This document shows positions 17,127-25,539 of a DNA stretch of 64,000 nt, in pieces. The translations under genes were made by a program, and so were the position numbers. The stretch's first letter is position 1. Each line of letters starts with the position of its first letter. Source of the stretch: Aquimonas sp044377145. GTDB taxonomy: Bacteria > Pseudomonadota > Gammaproteobacteria > Xanthomonadales > Xanthomonadaceae. The notes under the pieces were generated by a model. The model was given only the letters and a program-made list of their open reading frames with translations, was not told the DNA's origin and did not search any database. The DNA is taken from NCBI RefSeq assembly GCF_044377145.1, contig NZ_JBILJQ010000013.1, positions 1 to 64,000 of the forward strand. The letters run 5' to 3'.

Positions 17127-20100
17127 TTAGCGCGCCAGCGAGCGATGCGCGCCCTGGATCAAGTTGCGTGCGGTGCGTGCCACGCGGTTCTGGCCGAGGT
17201 CGGCGCTGCGGACGCCGGCGGTCCGCGGGCCGGCGGGCGGGGCAGCGATCGCCGGCAGGCCCTTGGCCTTGAGGGCCTCGTTGAGGGCCGGCAGGCGGTC
17301 CGCCATCAGCTTGGCGAAGTCGGCGTCGATCGCGGCGTAGTCGGCGAGCAGTACGTCGATACGCTCCAGCTGGTTGTCGCCCGGCCGGCCTTCGTAGCCC
17401 ATCAGGGCGCCGTACAGCTCGTCGGTGTGCTCGCGCAGTCGGATCTCGCCGGTGATGGCGCCGCCTTCCGTGGTGGCGACGATGCGCTTGCGGATGACCT
17501 CGGCCGCGGCGACGTAGGCCTCGAGGTCGGTACGAAGGGCATCACCTTCCGGCAGCGAGCCGCCGATCTGGCCCGCCATGCCGGCCGTGCCGGCGATGCG
17601 GTCCATCAGGCCGCTCATGTCGCCGAACAGGCCGTGCACGCGCATGGCCGCGTCGAACTGCATGCGGCGATCCTCCGCCGTGTAGCTGGCGCGACGGTCG
17701 AGACCGATCTGCAGCGGCGCCTCGTACACGTCCTCGCCCTTGGTCAGGCGCACGGTGTAGGTGCCCGGCAGCACACGCGGGCCCTGCGAGGCGTTGAACG
17801 CGGCCTGCGCACCCTTCGGCACGCGCGGCGGTGGCACGCGCATCGACCAGGTCACGCGGTTGATGCCGCGGCGCTTGCTGGCGGGGATGGTGTCGACGAC
17901 CTTGCCAGCCGCATCGAGGATCTCAAGCTTGATCGGGCCGAACAGGTGGCGCGTCGGCTGGTAGTAGGTGATGACCGCGCCGGAGGGCGCACTCGGCCCG
18001 GTGAACACGGCATCGCCCGAGGACCAGCCGCCCACGCCGGCCATGCGCTGCTGCACCGGGCGCGAGGCGAGGAAGGCGCCGCGGCTCGCCAGCGTGGCCT
18101 CGTCCAGCGAGCGCAGCGGCGAAACGTCGTCGATGATCCAGATGCCGCGGCCGTGCGTGCCCAGCACGAGGTCGTTCTCGCGGTCCTGCACGGCGATGTC
18201 GCGCACCGCCACGCTCGGGAAATCGCCGCCCTTGAACTCGGCCCAGCGCTGGCCGCCATCGTTGCTGATCCACAAGCCCTTCTCGGTGCCGAGGAACAGC
18301 AGGTCCGGATCGACCGGGTCTTCCTTGATCACGTGGGCGTAGCCGCGGATCCCGTCATCGGCGCCGCCGATGCGTGCCCAGGTGCGGCCGTGGTCGCGGG
18401 TGACGAACACATGGGCGTCCATGTCGCCCCACATGTGGCGGTCCACGGTGACGTAGGCGGTGGCGGCGTCGTGCCGGCTGGCCTCGACCCACGAGATCCA
18501 GTTCCCGCTCGGCAGGCCACGCAGATTGCGCGCGACATTGGTCCAGGTCTTGCCGTCGTCACGGGTGACCTGGACGTTGCCGTCGTCGGTGCCGACCCAG
18601 ATGGTGTTGGCGTCGCGCGGCGATTCGCTGATCGAGAAGATCGTGGTGTGCATCTCGGCCGACGAGTTGTCGACGGTGATGCCGCCTGACAGTTCCTGCT
18701 GCTGCTTCTTCGGGTCGTTGGTGGTGAGGTCCGGCGAGATGCGCTGCCAGCTCTGGCCGCGGTCGCGGGTGCGGAACAGGAACTGCGCGCCGAGGTAGAG
18801 CGAGCCCTTGTTGGTCGCCGAGAGGTGCATCGGCGAGTTCCAGTTGAAGCGCAGCTTCTCGCCGGCGCCGGCCTTCGGCTGGATGTCGCGGGCCAAGCGC
18901 GTCTCGCGGTCGAACACGGTGATGTTGCCGCCCTGGTACTCGGCGTAGACGTAGCGCGGGTCGGCGTTGTCGGGCAGCACCCAGAAGCCGTCGCCGCCGT
19001 AGATGTTGTTCCAGCGGTCGTTGGTGACGCCGCCCGGGTAGCTGGAATCACCGATCCACGAGCTGTTGTCCTGCAGGCCGCCGTACACCTGGTAGGGATC
19101 CTGCTGGTCGACCGCGACTCGGTAGAACTGCGAGATCGGCAGGTTGCCCGCCTTCCACCAGCGCGAACCGCCGTCGTAGCTGTACCACATGCCGCCGTCG
19201 TCACCCATGACGATGTGCTGCGGGTTGGTCGGGTTCACCCAGACGTCGTGCGAGTCGGCATGGGTGGCGCCCGCGGTGTCGGCGAAGCTCTTGCCGCCGT
19301 CGGTGCTGACGATCAGCCGCAGGTTGGTCTTGAAGACGCGATCGGCGTTGGTAGGGTCGACGATGAGGTTGGCGAAGTAGAACGGGCGCCAGACCATCAT
19401 CTGGCTCTTGTCGCGCTGCTCCCACGTCGCGCCGCCGTCCTCGGAGGCGTACAGCGCCGAATCCACGCCCTCGATGAAGGCGTAGACGCGCTTGGAATCG
19501 GAAGGCGCGATCTCGACCTCGATGCGGCCGTAGGGCTTGGCCGGCAGGCCGTTGCTGCCCGCGGCCAGTTCGCGCCAAGTGCTGCCGCCGTCGGTGGAGC
19601 GGAAGAGACCGCTCCCCGAGTTGGCCGTCGGGCCCTCGCCGCCGGAGCGGAAGGTCCAACCCTGACGACGGAAATCCCAGGTGCCGGCGAACATCACGTC
19701 GGGGTTGCTCGGGTCCATGGTGACGCCGGAGCAGCCCGTTGACAGGTTGGGGCCCTTCAGCACCAGCTGCCAGGTCGCGCCGCCGTCCGTCGTGCGGTAC
19801 AGGCCGCGGTCCGGGGAGTCGCTCCAGAGCTTGCCGGGGGCGCAGACGTAGACGGTGTTGCCGTCCTTCGGATGCACGAGGATCTTGGTGATGCGCTCGC
19901 TGTTCGGCAGGCCCAGGTACTCCCAGGTGCTGCCACCGTCACGCGTGCGGTACATGCCGTTGCCGATCGACACCGAGTTGCGCGTCCAGCTTTCGCCGGT
20001 GCCCACCCACAGGGTCTCGGGATCATTGGGGTCGAGCGCGAGCGCGCCGATCGACTGCACGGGCTGCTTGTCGAAGATGGGCTGGTAGGTCGTGCCGCTG

Positions 20101-20333
20101 TCTTCGGATTTCCAGATGCCGCCCGAGGCGGCGCCAGCGTAGATCGTGACCTTGCCGCCTTCGGTGTGCGCGGCGATCGCCGAAATGCGGCCGCTCATGG
20201 TGGCCGAGCCGATGTTGCGGGCGCCGAGGCCGGAAATGGTGGCGCTGTCGAAGCGCACCGCCGGGGAGTCGACCGCCATGGCGGTCGTGCCGGAGGCGAG
20301 CAGGAGGGCCGCGACCAGGGAATGGGTCTTCAT
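17127..20333 (-). CDS. Secreted BNR/VPS10-like beta-propeller protein, second copy
   Basis: 1068 residues with a short signal peptide (SLVAALLLASGTTAMA). At least ten Asp-box motifs are visible (SEDSGTTY, TRDGGSTW, TTDGGATW, STDGGSTW, SEDGGATW, STDGGKSF, TRDRGQSW, TRDHGRTW, SNDGGQRW), so residues about 30-780 form one or two propellers. Residues 800-1060 are helical and include a long alanine-rich region before a basic C-terminus. It resembles the protein at 324-3362 in length and order of motifs (SATMSGRISAIAA versus PTGQGGRVVDLAS near the start). The gene follows a LolA-fold gene by 14 bp on the same strand, so the two are one operon. Substrate and enzymatic activity are unknown. Confidence 0.85.
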   Translation of the reverse strand: MKTHSLVAALLLASGTTAMAVDSPAVRFDSATISGLGARNIGSATMSGRISAIAAHTEGGKVTIYAGAASGGIWKSEDSGTTYQPIFDKQPVQSIGALALDPNDPETLWVGTGESWTRNSVSIGNGMYRTRDGGSTWEYLGLPNSERITKILVHPKDGNTVYVCAPGKLWSDSPDRGLYRTTDGGATWQLVLKGPNLSTGCSGVTMDPSNPDVMFAGTWDFRRQGWTFRSGGEGPTANSGSGLFRSTDGGSTWRELAAGSNGLPAKPYGRIEVEIAPSDSKRVYAFIEGVDSALYASEDGGATWEQRDKSQMMVWRPFYFANLIVDPTNADRVFKTNLRLIVSTDGGKSFADTAGATHADSHDVWVNPTNPQHIVMGDDGGMWYSYDGGSRWWKAGNLPISQFYRVAVDQQDPYQVYGGLQDNSSWIGDSSYPGGVTNDRWNNIYGGDGFWVLPDNADPRYVYAEYQGGNITVFDRETRLARDIQPKAGAGEKLRFNWNSPMHLSATNKGSLYLGAQFLFRTRDRGQSWQRISPDLTTNDPKKQQQELSGGITVDNSSAEMHTTIFSISESPRDANTIWVGTDDGNVQVTRDDGKTWTNVARNLRGLPSGNWISWVEASRHDAATAYVTVDRHMWGDMDAHVFVTRDHGRTWARIGGADDGIRGYAHVIKEDPVDPDLLFLGTEKGLWISNDGGQRWAEFKGGDFPSVAVRDIAVQDRENDLVLGTHGRGIWIIDDVSPLRSLDEATLASRGAFLASRPVQQRMAGVGGWSSGDAVFTGPSAPSGAVITYYQPTRHLFGPIKLEILDAAGKVVDTIPASKRRGINRVTWSMRVPPPRVPKGAQAAFNASQGPRVLPGTYTVRLTKGEDVYEAPLQIGLDRRASYTAEDRRMQFDAAMRVHGLFGDMSGLMDRIAGTAGMAGQIGGSLPEGDALRTDLEAYVAAAEVIRKRIVATTEGGAITGEIRLREHTDELYGALMGYEGRPGDNQLERIDVLLADYAAIDADFAKLMADRLPALNEALKAKGLPAIAAPPAGPRTAGVRSADLGQNRVARTARNLIQGAHRSLAR

Positions 20334-20347
20334 GATCGTGTCCTCGT

Positions 20348-21085
20348 TCAGCGGGTGGGGAAGGCGAACTGGGCGGGGTCGATCTCGACGCCGGCTTCGA
20401 TCTTCTCGATCTCGACCTTCTGCGATTTCGGACCGCCCTTGGCGCCGGACTCGATCGAGAACGGCAGGTACACGCCATTGACCCGCTCGTAGTTGCCGAC
20501 GTCGGTTTCCTGCTCCTGCTTCACGCCGCGGACCGTCGTCTGCACCAGCGAGCGGATCTCGAGGAAGTAGTCCGGGTCGAAGTACATCGTCTGCACGTCG
20601 CCGTTCTTCAACGTCACTTTCAGCTTGTGTGCCTCGGTGCCGTCCACGTCCTCGGTGCCCTGGTACTCGACCTGGTGACCCTTGGCCTGCCAGTCCACCA
20701 GCGGGCCGTCGAGGTCGGCGCAGTACTCAAGCGACTTGGCGTCGTCGGCGGACATGCGCTCCGGATCGCGGCGGCCCTGGAAGGGCGAGACGTTCCAGCC
20801 CGTGCCCCCGTCATAGGCCGTGATGGCGGTGAGCCCCTGCAGCGCGACCTCCGTGCGGCAGCCGGCGTCGGCGCGAACGAGGTTCAGGTAGGCCATCTCG
20901 ATCGAAAAGTCGCCTTCCGCATAGACCATGCGCCCGCTCGCGCGGACGGCGTCGATGGCCTGGATATTCTCGAGTCCGCCGCGGGCTTCGATGTTTTTTG
21001 CGATCAGCTCTTCGGCGTTCATCGCCGAGGTCGTGGATGCCGCGGCTAAGCAGAAGCCCGCGGCGAGCGCGTTCAGAATCTTCAT
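20348..21085 (-). CDS. LolA/outer-membrane-lipoprotein-sorting-like protein
   Basis: 245 residues with a signal peptide (LAAGFCLAAASTTSA). The mature protein begins with AEELIAKNIEARGGLENI, the usual opening of LolA-like half-barrel proteins, and continues with strands typical of the fold (GTEAHKLKVTLKNGDVQ, YFDPDYFLEIRSL, NYERVNGVYLPFSIES). Such proteins bind hydrophobic or lipidated ligands in the periplasm. It is the first gene of a two-gene operon with the large BNR protein 14 bp downstream, which suggests a joint role, perhaps handling or placing an outer-membrane partner. It is not the canonical lolA, which sits by ftsK. Confidence 0.8.
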   Translation of the reverse strand: MKILNALAAGFCLAAASTTSAMNAEELIAKNIEARGGLENIQAIDAVRASGRMVYAEGDFSIEMAYLNLVRADAGCRTEVALQGLTAITAYDGGTGWNVSPFQGRRDPERMSADDAKSLEYCADLDGPLVDWQAKGHQVEYQGTEDVDGTEAHKLKVTLKNGDVQTMYFDPDYFLEIRSLVQTTVRGVKQEQETDVGNYERVNGVYLPFSIESGAKGGPKSQKVEIEKIEAGVEIDPAQFAFPTR

Positions 21086-21239
21086 GATGGGTCCTCCCTA
21101 GGACGCGGCGCTGGCAGCCAGAATTGACTTGCTCTTCACCGCGGGCAGTCTAGCCACGGGGGGATGCGGGCCCATCGGCCGGAAGTCACGCCGCGCCGCA
21201 GCGCCCCGCACGCCGGAACAGCGAAAAAGGAAGGCCGCG

Positions 21240-21356
21240 GAACTGATCCCCGTCTCGGCCCGTGCACCGCTGGCCTCGGCGCTCACGCTGTTCTCGGGTT
21301 TCGGGCTCGGCACCCTGTTGATGCCCGTGGCGGCGCTGTTCTTCCCGTTCAACATC
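21240..21356 (+). pseudogene. Truncated TauE/SafE-type permease fragment
   Basis: The peptide ALTLFSGFGLGTLLMPVAAL followed by FFPFNI is the typical first membrane segment of sulfite exporter TauE/SafE-family proteins. The homology stops abruptly at about 21356, where a GGTCAGGTTCG scar and a dead RAYT gene begin. Only about 39 codons remain, with no good start. The rest of the gene is absent from the window. Confidence 0.65.
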
Positions 21357-21362
21357 AAAAGG

Positions 21363-21711
21363 TCAGGTTCGTTTATCCCTTGGACTTGGACGGCCACGGA
21401 AACGAACCTCGCTGGCGAGCTGGGTTGCCAGTGCTGCGGTAGCTGGCGTCGAAGCAGCCCGCCTCGCTTCGCCCGATGGCCTGCTTGCTCCGCCAGACGC
21501 CCCCACCTCGGCGGGCATCACCAACAGGTGCAGGTGGTTGGTCATCAGTACGTAGACGTGCATCTCTCAGCTATTCAGCAAGGGCGTGTCGATGGTGCCG
21601 ACCACGACCGTCCTGGTCGTCGACGCCGCAGGCAAAGCAGGTTCAACCATCGTTGCCGCGCTGAACGACGTGCTGCGCGGTGCTCGCGAGTTCGAAGCTG
21701 GATACGCGCGC
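21363..21711 (-). pseudogene. Dead RAYT (REP-associated tyrosine transposase) gene
   Basis: On the minus strand the N-terminus reads SFELASTAQHVVQRGNDG then stops; after a deletion the frame resumes with VYVLMTNHLHLLVMPAEVG, which includes the HxH (HLH) metal-binding motif of Y1/HUH transposases; a QAIGR stretch follows in another frame. The catalytic tyrosine region is missing or garbled. These single-copy transposases process REP palindromes. This relic abuts the truncated TauE gene, and may have arrived with or caused the truncation. Confidence 0.75.
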
Positions 21712-21876
21712 CATAAGAGCCCCCAGGCAAAGTAAGTCGGAGCCCGCTGGATTGAACACGGCCATGGCATCGCTACCGCTCTGCATGCAGCGCAGGAAAT
21801 GCAGCCGGTCCCTTGTGCTGCGTTGCCTGCGCACTCGCTTGACCTGCAGCGCGCGGCAGGGCTTGCGACCTGACAA

Positions 21877-21894
21877 GTGATACTTTAGTGTCAC
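21877..21894. promoter_or_regulatory. Operator-like palindrome of the toxin-antitoxin operon
   Basis: GTGATACTTTAGTGTCAC is an inverted repeat of the form GTGAnACTnnAGTnTCAC, ending 3 bp before the antitoxin start. Phd-type antitoxins bind such palindromes over their own promoter. The site overlaps TACTTT, a possible -10 element, so the leader would be extremely short. Confidence 0.6.
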
Positions 21895-21897
21895 TCC

Positions 21898-22155
21898 ATG
21901 CGCACCGAACTTGTCACCACGCTCAAGCGGCAGGCCACTGAACTTCTCTCGGATGTGGAGCGGAGCAAGCAGCCGATCCTGATCACCCAGCACGGCCTGC
22001 CCAGCGCCTATCTGGTCGACGTGGAGACTTACGAGCTGATGCAGCAACGCATGAGCGTGCTGGAAGGCATCGCGCGCGGTGAACAGGCCGTAGCGGAAGG
22101 TCGCGTGGTCACCCACGATCAGGCCAAGGCCCGACTGGCTCGATGGCTGAAATAA
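21898..22155 (+). CDS. Phd/YefM-family antitoxin
   Basis: 85 residues. The N-terminal half has the Phd/YefM DNA-binding fold (TLKRQATELLSDVERSKQPI then ITQHGLPSAYLVDVETYE); the C-terminal part (EQAVAEGRVVTHDQAKARLA) is the flexible, toxin-covering segment common to antitoxins paired with ParE/RelE toxins. It should neutralise the toxin at 22143 by direct binding and repress the operon through the palindrome at 21877-21894. The reading frame overlaps the toxin start by 13 bp, so the two are translationally coupled. The pair is intact although it lies between relics of transposases. Confidence 0.88.
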   Translation: MRTELVTTLKRQATELLSDVERSKQPILITQHGLPSAYLVDVETYELMQQRMSVLEGIARGEQAVAEGRVVTHDQAKARLARWLK

Positions 22156-22460
22156 TCTGGTCGGAGCCGGCACTGGCAGACCTCGAAGCCATCACCGACT
22201 ACATCGCACTGGAGAGCCCAGCGGCCGCAGCGGAAGTCGTGCAGCGCGTGCTCGCGCACGTGGAGCAGCTGGCCGAGCGCCCCGAGAGCGGCGTCCGCGT
22301 CCCCGAACTGGGCCGCTCGCGCTATCGCCAGCTCGTTCAACCACCCTGCCGCGTGTTCTATCGCCACGATAGGCAACGGGTGTTCATCGTCCACGTCATG
22401 CGCACCGAGCGTTTGCTGCGCAAGTCCCGACTGGCGCGGGCGCGACCTTCCAAACCCTGA
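22143..22460 (+). CDS. ParE/RelE-family toxin
   Basis: 105 residues. It has the compact fold of this superfamily: an N-terminal WSEPALADLEAITDYIA strand-helix, the middle LAERPESGVRVPELG loop, and the C-terminal RQLVQPPCRVFYRHDRQRVF and HVMRTERLL strands. ParE toxins act on DNA gyrase, RelE toxins on ribosome-bound mRNA; the long first helix and PESG loop favour ParE. All segments are present, so it is likely functional together with the antitoxin. Its last 27 codons recur in decayed form at 26238-26325. Confidence 0.88.
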   Translation: MAEIIWSEPALADLEAITDYIALESPAAAAEVVQRVLAHVEQLAERPESGVRVPELGRSRYRQLVQPPCRVFYRHDRQRVFIVHVMRTERLLRKSRLARARPSKP

Positions 22461-23008
22461 CGCCGACGATCCGGTTCGGTTCGTTTTGCCACTTGTGCCC
22501 CGCCGCACGGCTCCCCCGAACGGCGGGAATTTCGCCTCAAAGCCGCGGATCGACAGGCTCGCTTTCAGGCGCCAGCACCCCGAACACGCACTCGTGCACC
22601 CGATACAGCGGTTCACGCTCGACAAAGCGGTGCAGTGCCTCTTCGTCACGGCACAGCACGACGATGGCCCGCGCCCCCATGTGCTCGCCTGGCAACCAGA
22701 GGAGGCGCGCGGCGTGATCAGCTACCCGCTGCTGTAGGAGCGAGCTTGCTCGCGACCGCACCTGTTCTCAGGGTCAAGGCTGCGATCGCCTGCGATCAGG
22801 CTCCTACAACAGCGAGCTTCGATGCGTGAGCGCGCCTGGATGCGCGCGCTCCGTCTGTTCTGAGGCAGTGCTCCGTTGTGGTGTTGGGCCGCGCTGCGCT
22901 TGGCCCAAGCTCAAAGTGGATCCGGCAGCTGGCGTGCACTCTTGTCCTCGCCTCGCTGTTCGCCTTGGCGCCGCAGCGCGTTCGGCGAAATGGCGATCCC
23001 CGCCGTGC
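22461..23008. repeat. Repeat-filled spacer: fragment copy 3 and REP-like unit
   Basis: No intact gene in 548 bp. From about 22530 to 22650 is the third copy of the CTCAAAGCCGCGG / EALHR..EREPLYRV fragment (minus strand), preceded by a GGTTCGTTTTGCCAC scar. At 22733-22818 is a REP-like unit with GAGCGAGCTTGCTCGCGAC (22738-22756) and a GATCAGGCTCCTAC end arm, like that at 15690-15795. At about 22895-22915, GTTGGGCCGCGCTGCGCTTG repeats a motif found twice, inverted, at 27600-27706. Confidence 0.55.
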
Positions 23009-25327
23009 TCACGGCTCGCTCTCGAACCCGTTGAAGAACAGGAAGTCGGTCATCAGCACGTCGCCAGGCAGACCGTAGTTGCGGCCGCCGATGCCGAGCT
23101 GGCCTCTCACGTTGCTGCCCCAGCATTTCACCCCAGCGCCCGTGGTGAGGGCACAGGTGTGGTCGCCACCCGCGGCGATCGCGTTGACGCCGCTGCTGAG
23201 TCCGCTGACGTCCACTGCAGTCAAGCGATTCATGATGGTGCCGTCACCGAGCTGGCCGTTGCCGTTGTAGCCCCAACAATTCACCCCGCCGCCCGTGGTG
23301 AGGGCGCAGGTGTGGGACCTGCCCGCAGCGATGGCGATGACCCCGCTGCTGAGTCCGCTGACGTCTGCCTCGGTCAAGCGCTCCGTTGTGGTGCCGTCAC
23401 CGAGCTGGCCGGATAAATTGTAGCCCCAGCACTTCACCCCGCCGCCGGTGGTGACGGCGCAGGTGTGGCCTATGCCCGCGGCGATGGCGCTGACCCCGCT
23501 GCTCAGTCCGCTGACGTCCACCGCAGTCAAGCGAGCCGAGCTACTGCCGTCCCCAAGCTGACCGGAGTAGTTGTTGCCCCAGCACTTGACCCCGCCGCCG
23601 GTGGTGAGCGCGCAGGTGTGGGTGCTGCCCGCCACGATGGCGCTCACCCCGCTGCTGAGTCCGCTGACGTCTACCGCGGTCAAGCGCTCCGTGGTGGTGC
23701 CGTCACCGAGCTGGCCGGATAGGTTGTAGCCCCAGCACTTCACCCCGCCGCCGGTGGTGAGCGCGCAGGTGTGGGAGGTGCCCGCCACGATGGCGCTCAC
23801 CCCGCTGCTCAGTCCACTGACGTCCACCGCAGTCAAGCGAGCCGCGTTACTGCCGTCCCCAAGCTGGCCGCGGCTGTTAGCGCCCCAGCACTGGACCCCA
23901 CCGCCCGTGGTGAGGGCGCAGGTGTGGCTGTCGCCCGCGGCGATGACGCTGACCCCGCTGCTCAGTCCGCTGACGTCCACCGCAGTCAAGCGTGCCGATG
24001 TGGTGCCGTCACCGAGCTGACCGTGGACGTTGTTGCCCCAGCACTTCACCCCGCCGCCGGTGGTGAGGGCGCAGGCGTGCTCGTAGCCAGTGGCGATGGC
24101 GTTGACCCCGCTGCCCAGCCCGTTGACGTCCACCGCAGTCAAGCGAACGGTGGTCGTGCCGTCACCGAGCTGACCGAAGAAGTTGTCGCCCCAGCACTTG
24201 ACCCCGCTGCCGGTGGTGACGGCGCAGGTGTGGCCTATGCCCGCGGCGATGGCGCTGACCCCGCTGCTCAGTCCGCTGACGTCCACCGCAGTCGAACGAT
24301 TCATGGCGGTGCCGTCACCGAGCTGACCGAAGAAGTTGCTGCCCCAGCACTTGGCCCCGCCGCCGGTGGTGAGGGCGCATGTGTGGGTTTGGCCCGCGGC
24401 GATGGCGCTGACCCCGCTGCCTAGTCCGTTGACGTCCACCGGAGTGAGGAGCTGGTTGGCGGTGCCGTCACCCAGCTGGCCGCGCAAGTTGCTGCCCCAG
24501 CACTTGGCCCCGCCGCCGGTGGTGAGGGCGCATGTGTGGGTTTGGCCCGCGGCGATGGCGCCGACCCCGCTGCCTAGACCGCTTACATCTGCTGCAGTCC
24601 ACCTATTCCAGGTGGTGCCGTCACCGAGCTGGCCGTAACCGTTGTAGCCCCAACACTTGACCCCGCCGCTCGTGGTGAGGGCGCAGGTGTGCCGATCGCC
24701 CGCGGCGATGGCGCTGACCTCGCTGCTCAGGCCACTCACGTCCACTGCAGTCCAGCGATCGGTGTTGGTGTTGTCGCCGAGCTGGCCGCTGGAGTTTGCA
24801 CCCCAGCATTTGACCCCGCCGCCCGAGGTGATGGCGCACGTGTGCGACCCTCCCGAAGTGATGGCGCTGACCCCGCTGCTCAGTCCGCTGACGTCCACCG
24901 CAGTCAAGCGAGCCGAGCTACTGCCGTCCCCAAGCTGACCGGAGTAGTTGTTGCCCCAGCACTTGACCCCTCCACCCGTGGTGAGAACGCAGCTGTGGGC
25001 GCTGCCCGTGGCGATAGCGCTGACCCCACTGCCCAGTCCGCTTACGTCCACCGCAGTCAGGCGATCCGTGGTAGTGCCATCACCGAGCTGGCCGCGGCTG
25101 TTACTGCCCCAGCACTTGACCCCGCCACCGGTGGTGAGGCCACAGCTGTGGCCCCCGCCCGCGGCGACTTGGGAGATGTCGTTGAGCGTTGTCTGTGCAT
25201 GCGCCGGGATGAGGATGGTCGAGAACGCAAGCAGCAGAAGCAGCGCGAGCACGCCTCGCCCGCTGCTGTGACGCTGCAACCTGCTCAAAAGCCCGCACAG
25301 CGTTGTTGGCAAGAAATGAATATTCAA
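23009..25327 (-). CDS. Secreted RCC1-repeat protein (14 tandem units)
   Basis: 772 residues with a signal peptide (GVLALLLLLAFSTILIPAHA). Fourteen units of 51 residues follow, each reading close to GVSAIAAGxxHTCALTTGGG then VKCWGxNxxGQLGDGTTxxR and LTAVDVSGL, the RCC1 / alpha-tubulin-suppressor propeller repeat; two propellers of seven blades would use all of them. Each unit has two cysteines, which may pair in the exported protein. The C-terminus ends FLFFNGFESEP, an NGFE motif shared with the subtilase at 39908. The DNA is a 153-bp tandem repeat that must recombine easily. Function is unknown; a surface or matrix role is a guess. Confidence 0.88.
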   Translation of the reverse strand: MNIHFLPTTLCGLLSRLQRHSSGRGVLALLLLLAFSTILIPAHAQTTLNDISQVAAGGGHSCGLTTGGGVKCWGSNSRGQLGDGTTTDRLTAVDVSGLGSGVSAIATGSAHSCVLTTGGGVKCWGNNYSGQLGDGSSSARLTAVDVSGLSSGVSAITSGGSHTCAITSGGGVKCWGANSSGQLGDNTNTDRWTAVDVSGLSSEVSAIAAGDRHTCALTTSGGVKCWGYNGYGQLGDGTTWNRWTAADVSGLGSGVGAIAAGQTHTCALTTGGGAKCWGSNLRGQLGDGTANQLLTPVDVNGLGSGVSAIAAGQTHTCALTTGGGAKCWGSNFFGQLGDGTAMNRSTAVDVSGLSSGVSAIAAGIGHTCAVTTGSGVKCWGDNFFGQLGDGTTTVRLTAVDVNGLGSGVNAIATGYEHACALTTGGGVKCWGNNVHGQLGDGTTSARLTAVDVSGLSSGVSVIAAGDSHTCALTTGGGVQCWGANSRGQLGDGSNAARLTAVDVSGLSSGVSAIVAGTSHTCALTTGGGVKCWGYNLSGQLGDGTTTERLTAVDVSGLSSGVSAIVAGSTHTCALTTGGGVKCWGNNYSGQLGDGSSSARLTAVDVSGLSSGVSAIAAGIGHTCAVTTGGGVKCWGYNLSGQLGDGTTTERLTEADVSGLSSGVIAIAAGRSHTCALTTGGGVNCWGYNGNGQLGDGTIMNRLTAVDVSGLSSGVNAIAAGGDHTCALTTGAGVKCWGSNVRGQLGIGGRNYGLPGDVLMTDFLFFNGFESEP
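23062..25160 (-). repeat. 153-bp tandem repeat inside the RCC1 gene
   Basis: About 14 units of 153 bp (51 codons). The stretch 23483-23593 is identical for 111 bp to its counterpart exactly 1377 bp away (9 units; 24860-24970), while intervening units differ, which points to recent gene conversion or unit exchange. Confidence 0.85.
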
Positions 25328-25539
25328 GACGACTCCAAAGTTGTGGTTCCAGACGGTGGCCGGTTAGGGCCGTCGCGCCTGGGAAGAATTGTCGAATGAT
25401 GGCGAATGAAGGGAACGGTCGATCAACGCATCCGAATGCGTGTGCCCGGCATTTTAGAGCACCATCTACCGGGTCAGGTCCAGCTTTCTGGCACCGTGCG
25501 CCTGCTACCCGGCGGCGATGACCCGGAGCTGCGTTGCTA

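Noticed and set aside
23062..25160. Regular tandem repeats as a possible CRISPR array
   Set aside because: Units are 153 bp, contiguous, without unique spacers, and encode RCC1 repeats in frame.
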